Shown: positions 26,328 to 34,623 of the stretch, piece by piece | Numbering within the stretch: position 1 is the first letter of the stretch | Layout of the letters: each line of letters opens with the position of its first letter | Source of the DNA: Cellulomonas massiliensis JC225 | GTDB taxonomy: Bacteria > Actinomycetota > Actinomycetes > Actinomycetales > Cellulomonadaceae | NCBI RefSeq assembly: GCF_000312005.1 | Contig: NZ_HE978588.1 | Span: 513,358-565,302 of the forward strand | Length of the DNA: 51,945 bases | Reading direction: 5' to 3' | Notes under the pieces: generated by a model | Database searches by the model: none | Told to the model about the DNA's origin: nothing | What the model saw: only the letters and a program-made list of their open reading frames with translations | Program-made: the position numbers and the translations under genes

Positions 26328-28256
26328 TCAGGCGACCCGCAGCCGGCCGTCGGCGGGCGTCGCGGGCCGGTCGCCCTCGACCGCCGGGACCGGGGTCGGG
26401 CTGGTCTCGGCCTCGTAGCGGCGCTGCGCCTCGGTGAGGACGGCCGTGATCTCGTCGCCGATGAGCTCGTAGCGCTCCAGCAGCGCGTCGCGGAGCGCCT
26501 CGACGAGGTGCCGGTTGCGGGACAGCAGCCGGCGCACGGCGGTGCGGGCCTCCTCGAGCACCTTCTCGAGCTGCTCGCGGGCGCTCGCGTCGGCGATGAC
26601 CGCGGAGACCAGGTCGCGGTCGGTCGCGAGGAACGAGACGAGCGAGCCGGTCATGCCGGCGGCGCCGACCATCTGCGCGGCGGTGCGGGTCGCGGCCGCG
26701 AGGTCGCTGGCCGGGCCTGTCGTCGTCTGGCCGAAGAACAGCTCCTCGGCGACCCAGCCGCCCATCGAGATCTGCACGAGGGCGTTGAGGTCGTAGTGGG
26801 AGTGCGTCCAGACCTCCTCGCAGTCGTCGTGCGCGAGCAGGCCCAGGGCGTCGCCGCGCCGGACGATCGTGAGCACCTCAAGCGTGCGGTTCTGCGCGGT
26901 GAGCCACGCGACCGTGGCGTGCCCGGCCTCGTGCGTCGCGATGAGCCGCTGCTCGGCCGCCGTGTACTGCACGGGTTGCCCGATGCCGACCATCTCGGTG
27001 ATCCGGGCCCGCTCGATGTCGACGAACGACATCTGCTGCGAGCCCCGGCGCAGCGCGTTGACGAGCGCCTCGTCGAGGAGGTGCTCGATCATCACGGGGG
27101 TCCAGCCGTTCGTCGCCGCCGCGATGCGGTCCCGCGAGCGCGGCTCGTCGAGCTCCGGCTCGTGAGAGCGGCGCGCGAGGAAGTGGTCGACGAGCGCCCG
27201 GCGGCCGACCGCGTCAGGGGTCGAGAACGTGAGGCGGCGGTCGAACCGGCCCGGGCGCAGCAGGGCCGGGTCGAGCTGGTCGGCCCGGTTGGTCGCGGCG
27301 ATGAGCAGGATCGGCGCCCGGACCGGCCGGCGCTGCTTGATCTGCCGGTGGGCCGGCAGGAAGAGGTTCACGCGGGCAACGAGCCGGTTGAAGAGCTTCT
27401 CGCCGCCGGTCGGCTCGTCGAAGGACTGCATCTGGACCAGCAGCTCGTTGACGACGCCGCCCGTCCCCTCGGAGATCACGGGGCTCGTCACGACGGTCGG
27501 CCCGCGCCGCTCAACCGGCATGCCGAACGGCGCGCTGTGGAACACGCCCGCGCCGGACGGCCCGGCCGAGAAGGCGAGCGCGGACGAGGCCGCCGAGCGC
27601 GGCACCATCCCGCCGCGGGCCATCGCGATCGCGTCGATCTCCTCGATGAACCCGATCGCGCCGCCCTCCGCGCGCGCGGCCTTGCGCAGCGCCTTGAAGT
27701 AGGAGCGGATCTTGCGGGCCGTGGCGCCGTAGTACATCGACTGGAACGACGTCGCGGAGACGAACAGGAACGGGACGCCGGCCTCGGCGGCCATGGCCTT
27801 CGCCGTCATCGTCTTGCCCGTGCCCGGCAGCCCCTCGAACAGCAGGCCGCGCCGCGGGGTGCCGCCCATCTGGTCCGCGAACCGGCGGTGCGTCTGGAAC
27901 AGGTCGATGGACCGGCGCACGTCCTCCTTCACCGGGTCGATGCCCACGACGTCGTCGAGGCGGACGTCGACCTGCTCGGGCCGGTAGGTGAGGTGCGGCG
28001 AGCGCGACGAGCCGACCTGCGTGCCCAGGACGACGACGATCATGAGGACGAAGAACAGGACGACCGTCAGCAGGAACGGGTCGATCGCAGGGACGACGGG
28101 CAGCACGGGGACCCCGAGCACGGCCGCCGTGACGACCCAGACCTCCGCGAGGATGACGACCGCCGCCAGCCGGTACACCCGCCGTCGGCGCATGCGCTCG
28201 CGGTCCAGGGCGATGTCGTGCGCGCCGAGCCGGATGGGCGACTGGTCCTCGGTCAT
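26328..28256 (-). CDS. FtsH-like AAA+ membrane metalloprotease
   Basis: A 642-residue protein with two membrane helices (about 28-50 and 58-80), an AAA+ domain and an M41 protease domain. Walker A is GLPGTGKT (142-149), the second-region-of-homology arginine finger is RPGRFDRR (334-341), and the zinc site is HEAGH (442-446) with D518 in GPASDLAAAT as the third ligand, so it should be an active protease. Unusual points are Walker B written IEEIDA (the first Asp replaced by Glu, residues 204-209) and two insertions absent from normal FtsH, at about 214-267 and 281-314. The start ATG follows GAGAGGTGACGAC; an in-frame upstream extension is rejected. It resembles the second, divergent FtsH copy seen in some Actinobacteria rather than the housekeeping FtsH. 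Confidence 0.88.
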   Translation of the reverse strand: MTEDQSPIRLGAHDIALDRERMRRRRVYRLAAVVILAEVWVVTAAVLGVPVLPVVPAIDPFLLTVVLFFVLMIVVVLGTQVGSSRSPHLTYRPEQVDVRLDDVVGIDPVKEDVRRSIDLFQTHRRFADQMGGTPRRGLLFEGLPGTGKTMTAKAMAAEAGVPFLFVSATSFQSMYYGATARKIRSYFKALRKAARAEGGAIGFIEEIDAIAMARGGMVPRSAASSALAFSAGPSGAGVFHSAPFGMPVERRGPTVVTSPVISEGTGGVVNELLVQMQSFDEPTGGEKLFNRLVARVNLFLPAHRQIKQRRPVRAPILLIAATNRADQLDPALLRPGRFDRRLTFSTPDAVGRRALVDHFLARRSHEPELDEPRSRDRIAAATNGWTPVMIEHLLDEALVNALRRGSQQMSFVDIERARITEMVGIGQPVQYTAAEQRLIATHEAGHATVAWLTAQNRTLEVLTIVRRGDALGLLAHDDCEEVWTHSHYDLNALVQISMGGWVAEELFFGQTTTGPASDLAAATRTAAQMVGAAGMTGSLVSFLATDRDLVSAVIADASAREQLEKVLEEARTAVRRLLSRNRHLVEALRDALLERYELIGDEITAVLTEAQRRYEAETSPTPVPAVEGDRPATPADGRLRVA

Positions 28257-28369
28257 GTCGTCACCTCTCGTCGGGCGGGGGCCGCGTCCGGCGAGGGCGC
28301 CGGTCGACGGGCAGGCGTCGTCGGACCCCGCGTCCGTCCATCGTGGGCGCCCCCGCGAGGGTCGGCAAC

Positions 28370-28413
28370 ATCGGACATACCGGACCACCCATTCGGACGA
28401 ATCGGACATGCCG
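28370..28413. promoter_or_regulatory. Direct repeats and palindrome between the FtsH-like and phosphatase genes
   Basis: ATCGGACATaCCG (28370-28382) and ATCGGACATgCCG (28401-28413) are direct repeats 31 bp apart, three helical turns. Between them is the palindrome ATTCG-GA-CGAAT (28391-28402). They lie 41-84 bases before the phosphatase start and 114-157 before the FtsH-like start, in the 197-base divergent region. They look like binding sites for one regulator. Confidence 0.5.
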
Positions 28414-28453
28414 ATCGGACCCACGGGCCCGGGGGACGTGCCACGCTCCTCCC

Positions 28454-29245
28454 ATGACGCCCGGTGATGCGCACCGCATCGCGACGCCCGCCATCGGCAA
28501 CCTGCGCGAGCTCGGGGGCCGGCCGACCGCCGACGGCGGGACCGTGGCCCGCGGGGTCGCGTACCGCTCGGCGGAGCTCGCCGCCGACGCGATCACCGAC
28601 GACGAGGTCGTCGCGGCCCTGCGCGTGCGCACCGTGGTCGACCTGCGCACCGCGGCGGAGCGGCTGGCCCGCCCGGACGTGCTGCCCGCCGGCGCGCACG
28701 GGGTCACCCTCGACGTCCTCGCCGGCCTCCCGGCGCCGACGGGCCCGCTCGCCGACCTCGGCCGCGACCCCGCCGCGCTCGACGGCCGCCTCGACCACGT
28801 CGACGTCGTCCAGGCGATGACCGGCACCTACCAGGCGCTCGTCGCGGACCCGACCGCCCGCACCGCGTACGCGGCGTTCGTCCGGATCGTCGCCGACCCG
28901 ACGTCGGGCCCGGTCCTGTTCCACTGCACCGCCGGCAAGGACCGCACCGGCTGGGCGGCCACGGTCCTGCTGCTCGCGGCCGGGGTGGACGAGGACGGCG
29001 CGATGGAGGAGTTCCTCGCCGTGAACCCCGCGGTGCGCGAGCTGTTCGCGCGGGCGCTGGCGAGCCTCGGGCCGCGCGCGGAGGTGCTCCTGCCGGCCTT
29101 CGAGGTGCGGCCGGAGTACCTGCAGGCGGCGCTGACGACGGTGCGGGAGCAGTTCGGGTCGTTCGACGGCTACCTGCGCGGCGGGCTCGGGCTCGCGGAC
29201 GACGAGGTCGCGCGGCTGCGGCGACGTCTGCGACCCGACCAGTGA
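28454..29245 (+). CDS. Tyrosine-protein phosphatase (IphP/SIW14-like)
   Basis: A 263-residue protein of the bacterial dual-specificity tyrosine phosphatase group. The P-loop is HCTAGKDRTG with C158 as the nucleophile and R164 binding phosphate. The N-terminal GNLRELGG and RSAEL segments and a VVDLRTAAER segment are typical of the family (IphP, MptpB-like). It removes phosphate from tyrosine or possibly phosphoinositides. The ATG lies six bases after CTCCTCC, without a clear ribosome site. It is divergent from the FtsH-like gene. Confidence 0.93.
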   Translation: MTPGDAHRIATPAIGNLRELGGRPTADGGTVARGVAYRSAELAADAITDDEVVAALRVRTVVDLRTAAERLARPDVLPAGAHGVTLDVLAGLPAPTGPLADLGRDPAALDGRLDHVDVVQAMTGTYQALVADPTARTAYAAFVRIVADPTSGPVLFHCTAGKDRTGWAATVLLLAAGVDEDGAMEEFLAVNPAVRELFARALASLGPRAEVLLPAFEVRPEYLQAALTTVREQFGSFDGYLRGGLGLADDEVARLRRRLRPDQ

Positions 29246-29279
29246 GCGCGGTGGTGCCGGCCGCGCCCGACGGCCCACC

Positions 29280-30164
29280 ATGGGACGCATGACGAGCCGC
29301 GGTCGCCCGCGCCGCCGGACGGCGGCGGTGTCGCTCGTCCTGCTCGCGCTCGCCGCGGGCTGCGGCGTGCCACCGGACGCCGACCCGGCGGACCCGGTCG
29401 CCGTGCGGGCGGTCGTCGTCCCCGACAAGCGCCGGGCTCCGGAGCCGCCCGCGGCGCCGGACCTGTCCACGCTGCTCGTCGTCGAGCCGCGCGTGGTCGT
29501 CCCGGGCCTGCCGGGCTCGGAGGGGGCCGAGCCGGTCCGCACGGACGACGGCTGGCAGACCGTGACGGTGCTGCGGGACACCGCCGCCTACGACGCGCCG
29601 GACGGCGAGGCCGTCGGCGTGCTGCCCGCGCTGACGCTGCGCTACCCGACCGTCCTGCCGGTCGTCGGGCGCGAGTCCGGGTGGGTGCGGGTCATGGTCG
29701 CCGCGCGCGGCGCGCTGCCGTCGCAGGACGCGAGCCGCGTCAATCACCGCACGGCGTGGGTCCGCGTGCGGGACACGCGCGCCGGGTCGACGTCGTGGCG
29801 GCTCACGGTCGACCTCTCCGAGCAGACGCTGACGGTCGACGACGGCGAGCGCACCCGCGTGCTGCCGGTGCTCGCGACGGGCCGCCCGGGCGTGACGCCC
29901 ACGCCACGCGGCCTGCAGTTCGTCGTCGGGCCGTTCTGGGACGAGCCCGGCACCACGACGCCGCGCGTCGTCCTCCTCTCGACGCAGAGCGAGACGATGG
30001 ACGACTACGACCGCCGCACCGGCACGTCGGCCAGCGCGATCCACACGACCACGCTGCGCGCGACGGGCGAGGTGTCGAACGGGTGCGTCCGGGTCACCGA
30101 CGAGGTGCTCGACGTGCTCTGGCACCGCGTGCCGGCCGGCACGCTGGTCGACGTCGTCCCGTAG
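29280..30164 (+). CDS. L,D-transpeptidase (YkuD domain) lipoprotein
   Basis: A 294-residue lipoprotein that makes 3-3 peptidoglycan cross-links or attaches proteins to the wall. The N-terminus has basic residues, a hydrophobic stretch and the lipobox LALAAGC. The YkuD domain fills residues about 163-294; its active site is H255 ... S267-N-G-C269-V-R, with C269 as the nucleophile. A region of about 120 residues between the lipobox and the catalytic domain, including DTAAYDAPDGEAVGVLP, looks like an SH3-type module. The start may instead be the ATG at 29289. The preceding phosphatase gene ends 34 bases upstream. Confidence 0.93.
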   Translation: MGRMTSRGRPRRRTAAVSLVLLALAAGCGVPPDADPADPVAVRAVVVPDKRRAPEPPAAPDLSTLLVVEPRVVVPGLPGSEGAEPVRTDDGWQTVTVLRDTAAYDAPDGEAVGVLPALTLRYPTVLPVVGRESGWVRVMVAARGALPSQDASRVNHRTAWVRVRDTRAGSTSWRLTVDLSEQTLTVDDGERTRVLPVLATGRPGVTPTPRGLQFVVGPFWDEPGTTTPRVVLLSTQSETMDDYDRRTGTSASAIHTTTLRATGEVSNGCVRVTDEVLDVLWHRVPAGTLVDVVP

Positions 30165-30200
30165 GCACTCGCAGAGCGCCCGGAGAAGCCCGGAGGACGC

Positions 30201-30761
30201 TCAGAGCGTCAGCCGGACGACCGTGCGCGTGCGCGACGTCCGCGCGACCTCCTCGAACCCCGCGGCGGCGAACATCGACGCCGTGCCGTGGTACAGCTCG
30301 CTCGCTGAGCCGGACCCGTCGACCGGGTACGCCTCCAGCACGTGCGCGCCCCCGGACCGCGCCAGCGCGACGGCGCCGTCCAGCAGCTCCCCGGCGACGC
30401 CCTGCCGCCGGTACCCGACCCGCACCACGAAGCACGTCACCGACCAGACGGACGGGTCGTCGAGGTCGTCGTCCGGCACGCCGGAGCGCATCGTCGGGCG
30501 CCGGGCGAGGCGGTACTGCGGGCGCGGCGCGACCGCGCACCAGCCGACCGGCTCGCCGTCGCGCACGGCCACGACGCCCGGGCCGGGCTCGTCCGACGCG
30601 AGGTCGTCGGCGGTGCGGCGACGCAGCTCGTCCGGGCCGAGCTCGTCCCACTCGCGGGAGGTCACCCGGAACCACTGGCACCAGCAGCGGGCGGCGACGC
30701 CGCGGGTGCCGAACACCGCGTCGAGCTGCTCGAGCGTCGGGCGGGTCTCGATCTCGGTCAC
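30201..30761 (-). CDS. GNAT family N-acetyltransferase
   Basis: A 186-residue GNAT protein. The key part is SVTCFVVRVGYRRQGVAGELLDGAVALARSGGAHVLEAYPVD, with the R-x-x-G-x-A acetyl-CoA loop, followed by FAAAGFEEV, the C-terminal family pattern. It starts at GTG 30761, and the XRE regulator's stop lies ten bases upstream, so the two form an operon. A cysteine-tryptophan segment (RCWCQWF) near residue 26 is typical of a subgroup of these acetyltransferases. Substrate unknown. Confidence 0.88.
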   Translation of the reverse strand: MTEIETRPTLEQLDAVFGTRGVAARCWCQWFRVTSREWDELGPDELRRRTADDLASDEPGPGVVAVRDGEPVGWCAVAPRPQYRLARRPTMRSGVPDDDLDDPSVWSVTCFVVRVGYRRQGVAGELLDGAVALARSGGAHVLEAYPVDGSGSASELYHGTASMFAAAGFEEVARTSRTRTVVRLTL

Positions 30762-30771
30762 ACCGCCGACG

Positions 30772-31635
30772 CTAGGGCCGGCCGCCGACGGCGTCACCCG
30801 CGGGCAGCCGCTGACGGCCGACGACGGCGAGCAGCGCCAGCCGCTCGGCGTCGACCGACCCGGGCGTCGCGGTGAAGACGAGCAGCCGCTGCCCGGTGTC
30901 CGTGTCCAGCAGGGTCGCGCAGTCGAGCGTGAGCGGCCCGACCTCGGCGTTGACGAAGCGCTTCGTCCGCGGGTGCTTCTCCCCCACGTCGTGCTGCGCC
31001 CAGACCGCCGCGAACTCGGGGCTGCGCGCGAGCAGCTCGGCGACCAGGGCGGCCGCGCGTGAGCCGCGGCCGCCCGTCGCGTACGCGGTGCGCAGCTCGG
31101 CGGTGAACACCCGGCCGTGCTCGGCCTGGTCCTCGGGCGGGTAGACGTCGCGCGAGGCGGGGTCGGTCCACCAGCGGTAGACCGTCGCGCGCTCCCAGCC
31201 GCGGTAGGCCGCGTGGTCGCCCAGCAGCGCCACGGCGGGCCCGTTCTGGGCGAGCGTCTCGCCGAGGTCGGAGAGCACCATCGCCGGGGTGTCCGTGAGC
31301 CGGTCCAGGATGCGCTGCAGCGCGGGGCCGACGTGGTCGGTGCGGCCGGCGCGCTCGGGCGCGTGGTGGCCCGCGAGCCGGAACAGGTGGTCCCGCTCGG
31401 CCCTCGTCAGGCGCAGGGCGCGCGCCATCGCGGCGAGCATCGGCTCCGAGGGCTGCGGCCCGCGGCCCTGCTCGAGGCGGCTCCAGTAGTCGGCGGACAT
31501 GCCCGCGAGCGCGGCGGCCTCCTCGCGGCGCAGCCCGGCGGTGCGGCGGCGCGGGCCGCGCGGCAGCCCGACGTCCTCCGGCTGCAGCGCGTCCCGGCGG
31601 GTGCGCAGGAAGTCGGCGAGCTGGCGGCGGTCCAT
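30772..31635 (-). CDS. XRE family regulator with MmyB-like ligand domain
   Basis: A 287-residue regulator. The N-terminal helix-turn-helix is LRREEAAALAGMSADYWSRLEQGRGPQPSEPMLAAMARALRL (about residues 35-76), and the rest (about 95-270) matches the MmyB-like domain (TDTPAMVLSDLGETLAQN..., RDVYPPEDQAEHGRVFTAELRTAYA), thought to bind a fatty or hydrophobic ligand. It is divergent from an SDR gene, the usual layout for this regulator type, in which the regulator represses the oxidoreductase. A second regulator of the same kind is at 40465-41334. Confidence 0.92.
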   Translation of the reverse strand: MDRRQLADFLRTRRDALQPEDVGLPRGPRRRTAGLRREEAAALAGMSADYWSRLEQGRGPQPSEPMLAAMARALRLTRAERDHLFRLAGHHAPERAGRTDHVGPALQRILDRLTDTPAMVLSDLGETLAQNGPAVALLGDHAAYRGWERATVYRWWTDPASRDVYPPEDQAEHGRVFTAELRTAYATGGRGSRAAALVAELLARSPEFAAVWAQHDVGEKHPRTKRFVNAEVGPLTLDCATLLDTDTGQRLLVFTATPGSVDAERLALLAVVGRQRLPAGDAVGGRP

Positions 31636-31667
31636 GCGGCCATCGTCGCCCGCCTGCCGCCGCGCAT

Positions 31668-31703
31668 CCAGGGATCGGCGGTCCGTGGACAGGTGCGCCC
31701 TGG
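31668..31703. promoter_or_regulatory. Candidate operator between XRE regulator and SDR gene
   Basis: The region has the inverted pair CCAGGG (31668-31673) and CCCTGG (31698-31703) around GTCC-GT-GGAC (31681-31690). The 15 bases GGATCGGCGGTCCGT begin inside it. The same GGATCGGCGG core, flanked by CCAGG, occurs in the second XRE/oxidoreductase intergenic region at 41383-41407. Confidence 0.5.
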
Positions 31704-31761
31704 AGGCGGCGCCGGCCGAGGACGCACGGTGGTCGCGTCATCCCCGACCGAAGGAGCACCC

Positions 31762-32532
31762 ATGACCTCGCGCATCGCCCTCATCACCGGCGGGTCCCGC
31801 GGCCTCGGCCGCGCCAGCGCCCTCGCCCTCGCCGACGACGGCACGGACGTCGTCCTCACCTACCTGCACGGCCGGGAGCAGGCCGACGAGGTCGTCGCGG
31901 AGCTCGCCGCCCGCGGCCGCCGCGGCGTCGCCCTGCAGCTCGACACGCGCGACGACGCGACGTTCGCCGCGTTCGCCGACGAGCTGCGCCGCGCGCTCGT
32001 CGCGACCTCGGGCCGCGAGCAGCTCGACGTGCTCGTGCACAACGCCGGGACGTTCGCGCCGACACCGTTCGGCGCGACCGGGCCGGCCACGCTCGACGAC
32101 CTGTTCGCGCTGCACGTGCGCGGCCCGATGCTGCTCACCGACCACCTCGCGCCGCTCGTCGCCGACGGCGGGCACGTGCTCACCGTCTCCAGCGGCCTCA
32201 CCCGGTTCTTCGTCGACCCCGTCTACGCGGGCTACGCGGCGATGAAGGGCGCGGTCGAGGTGTGGACCCGGTACCTCGCCGTCGTCCTCGGCGCCCGGGG
32301 CATCGCCGTCAACACGGTCGCGCCCGGCGCCACGGCGACCGACTTCGGCGGCGGCGCCGTCCGCGACACCCCCGCCTACCAGGAGCGGATCGCCGCGACG
32401 AGCGCGATGGGACGGGTCGGGCAGCCCGACGACGTCGGCCGCGCGGTCGCCGCGATCGTCTCCGGACGGATGGGCTGGGTCACCGGGCAGCGGATCGAGG
32501 CGTCCGGCGGGCAGGCGATGGGCCACGCCTGA
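31762..32532 (+). CDS. Short-chain dehydrogenase/reductase (SDR)
   Basis: A 256-residue classical SDR. The NAD(P) motif is TGGSRGLG (9-16), NAG is at 94-96 and the catalytic site is S143/S144, Y158 and K162 (YAAMK). The start ATG follows GAAGGAG. It is divergent from an XRE/MmyB regulator and probably repressed by it. Members of such pairs reduce diverse aldehydes or ketones; the substrate is not known. It overlaps no other gene, and the next gene on the opposite strand ends three bases downstream. Confidence 0.93.
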   Translation: MTSRIALITGGSRGLGRASALALADDGTDVVLTYLHGREQADEVVAELAARGRRGVALQLDTRDDATFAAFADELRRALVATSGREQLDVLVHNAGTFAPTPFGATGPATLDDLFALHVRGPMLLTDHLAPLVADGGHVLTVSSGLTRFFVDPVYAGYAAMKGAVEVWTRYLAVVLGARGIAVNTVAPGATATDFGGGAVRDTPAYQERIAATSAMGRVGQPDDVGRAVAAIVSGRMGWVTGQRIEASGGQAMGHA

Positions 32533-32535
32533 CCG

Positions 32536-32844
32536 TCAGGCGGGCGGGCGTCCGTCGCCCTCGTCCGGCGGGGGCACGAGCTCGTGCAGGCGGGGCTGCT
32601 CCCAGACGACGCGCTCGCGCTCCGGCGTGCGCCGGTGCCACTCCTCGTCGGCACGCAGCCGCAGGTACGACCGCCACGAGTGCCACGCGAGCAGGCCCGT
32701 GACGGTCGCGACGACGCCGGTGCCGACGAAGCCGAGCGAGTCGGTCGTCTGGCCGCCCTCGACGGCCTTCTTCACCATCACGGCGACGAGCAGCAGCGTC
32801 CACGCGCTCAGCCCGAGCGCGACCCACCGCCGCACGATCCTCAC
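32536..32844 (-). CDS. Small membrane protein
   Basis: A 102-residue protein with two helices (about 7-23 and 38-55) separated by a short polar loop, and a charged C-terminal tail (WRSYLRLRADEEWHRRTPERER). It starts at GTG 32844 in the frame that continues upstream; there is a CCCGGGG stretch before it but no strong ribosome site. Function unknown. It is convergent with the SDR gene. Confidence 0.6.
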   Translation of the reverse strand: MRIVRRWVALGLSAWTLLLVAVMVKKAVEGGQTTDSLGFVGTGVVATVTGLLAWHSWRSYLRLRADEEWHRRTPERERVVWEQPRLHELVPPPDEGDGRPPA

Positions 32845-32962
32845 CCCCGGGCATCGGGCGCGGCGGGCGCGACATTGAGCGCGGCGCCCGGATCGCCCCG
32901 GCACGACGGCGCGCACCGGTACGTTTTGTCCGGATCGCTGCCGTCGAGCCGGGAGGTCTGCG

Positions 32963-33556
32963 GTGACCACGACGACGCCCGCGCCCGCCGGTGCCCTGCG
33001 CTCCCGGCGGGCGAGCCGCCCGCCGCGGCACCCCCGCCGGCGCGTCCTCGTCGTCGTCGCCGTCCTGCTCGTCGTCGTGCTGGCCGGGGCGTGGCTCCTC
33101 GTCGGCTCCCGCTCGTGGGTCCGGGCGGACGGCACGTCGTCGTGGTCCCCCGGGCTCGTGCAGGAGGTCGGCTCGGTGACCGGCCTCGGCACGGGCGTGG
33201 TCTGGCTCGTCGACGACGAGCAGGGGTGGGTGCTCGTCGGCGTGCGCAACGCGGGGCCGCTGCCGGTGACGCTCGCGGTGCAGCCGCTCGACCACGCGGC
33301 CGCCACCGCCTCGCTCGAGGCGGGCGGCGCAGCGGCCCCGCGCCTCACGCTCGGCCCCGGCGAGCGCGCCGACGTGCGCGTCGCCCTCGACGTCACCTGC
33401 GCGACGTACGGGGACGGCGTCGGCGAGTCGATCGACGAGGTCCGGCTGCGGACCACGACGCTCGGGGTGACCCGGACGCAGGTCCTCGCGCTGGAGCCGC
33501 AGCCGGGCGTGCTCGGGCCGCACGAGCCGGACGCCTCCTGCGCCGCAGCCGGGTGA
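32963..33556 (+). CDS. Membrane-anchored hypothetical protein
   Basis: A 197-residue protein with a basic cytoplasmic N-terminus (residues 1-27, rich in Arg), one membrane helix (28-47) and an extracytoplasmic beta-rich domain with two cysteines (about 144 and 193). The pattern VVWLVDDEQGWVLVGVRNAGPLPVTLAVQPLDH followed by LTLGPGERADVRVALDVTC looks like an Ig-like fold. Start GTG 32963 follows GGGAGG. The next gene lies 52 bases downstream on the same strand. Confidence 0.75.
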   Translation: MTTTTPAPAGALRSRRASRPPRHPRRRVLVVVAVLLVVVLAGAWLLVGSRSWVRADGTSSWSPGLVQEVGSVTGLGTGVVWLVDDEQGWVLVGVRNAGPLPVTLAVQPLDHAAATASLEAGGAAAPRLTLGPGERADVRVALDVTCATYGDGVGESIDEVRLRTTTLGVTRTQVLALEPQPGVLGPHEPDASCAAAG

Positions 33557-33608
33557 TCAGCGCGGCGATCCGGCGCACCGGGTCCGTCCGCTCTGCCACC
33601 ATGCACGG

Positions 33609-34583
33609 GTGACCAGCCCGTCGGACGCGCCGCCCGTCGCCGAGCCGCTCGTCCTGGCGACGTACGCGAGCTGGAGCCGGCGCGTCGTCGCCGCGCTGCT
33701 GGACTCGGCGATCCTCACCGGCGTCGCGTGGCTCGCGACCGGGGACGGCCCGGTGTGGTCGCTCGTCACGTGGGGCGAGTCGGGCGTCGAGTCCTCGTCC
33801 TGGGGCTTCGCCGCCCTGGCCACGCTCGTGCTGCTGCAGGCGTACGCCGGCTCGACGCCCGGCAAGCGCGTCGTCGGCATCCGCATCCTGCGCGCGGGCA
33901 CCGGGCGCCCGGCCGGGCTGCTGCGCACCGTCGGCCGGGAGATCGCCCACCTGCTCGACGCGATCCTCATGATCGGCTACCTGCGCCCGCTGTGGCACGA
34001 GCGCCGCCGCACGTTCGCCGACTCGATCTGCGACACTGACGCCGTCCACCTGCCGCCGCCGTGGAGCCCCGTGCGCGGCGCGACCCCCGGCCAGGCCCGC
34101 ACGACCTGGCTCGCGCTCGCCGCCTGCGCCCTCGGCGTGCTCTACAGCGTCGGGCCGTCGGGCGGGACGTCCGAGGAGGTCACCGACGCCGCCTGCACCG
34201 TGTCGGGCGAGACGCCGATCGAGGTCACCGTCGGGCGCGCGATCGAGGCCACGACGAGCACGCGGCTGGGCGTCACGCGGGGGCAGCGGACGGAGCGGCC
34301 CGTGGTGCAGTGGGCGAGCGAGGAGGCCGGCAGCACGGAGCTGTGGGTCCGGGTCACCTACGGCGAGCCGGGCTCGCAGCGCGTGGTGGACACCTCCACG
34401 AGCCACCCGCCGGCCGACGGGTGGGTCGAGGGCGACGTGGAGCGTCAGTCCTCCGAGACCTGGGGCCGCGCGGTGCTGCCCACCGACTCCGAGCTGCTGC
34501 GCCAGCGCCCGGTCGAGTGGCGGGCCGAGGCGTTCGACGGGGAGACGAGCCTGGGCACGTGCTCGGGCCCGCCGCTGACGTGA
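33609..34583 (+). CDS. RDD family membrane protein
   Basis: A 324-residue protein. The RDD domain is in the first half: TYASWSRRVVAALLDSAILTGVAWL, a second helix, then the conserved TPGKRVVGIRILR and a third helix with RRRTFADSIC. A further membrane helix near 162-175 leads to an extracytoplasmic C-terminal domain of about 145 residues. RDD proteins are thought to act in transport of an unknown ion or small molecule. Start GTG 33609. The next gene begins 41 bases downstream. Confidence 0.88.
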   Translation: MTSPSDAPPVAEPLVLATYASWSRRVVAALLDSAILTGVAWLATGDGPVWSLVTWGESGVESSSWGFAALATLVLLQAYAGSTPGKRVVGIRILRAGTGRPAGLLRTVGREIAHLLDAILMIGYLRPLWHERRRTFADSICDTDAVHLPPPWSPVRGATPGQARTTWLALAACALGVLYSVGPSGGTSEEVTDAACTVSGETPIEVTVGRAIEATTSTRLGVTRGQRTERPVVQWASEEAGSTELWVRVTYGEPGSQRVVDTSTSHPPADGWVEGDVERQSSETWGRAVLPTDSELLRQRPVEWRAEAFDGETSLGTCSGPPLT

Positions 34584-34623
34584 CCGACCGCACGACCACC
34601 CCTGACCCCGCCCTCGGAGGATC

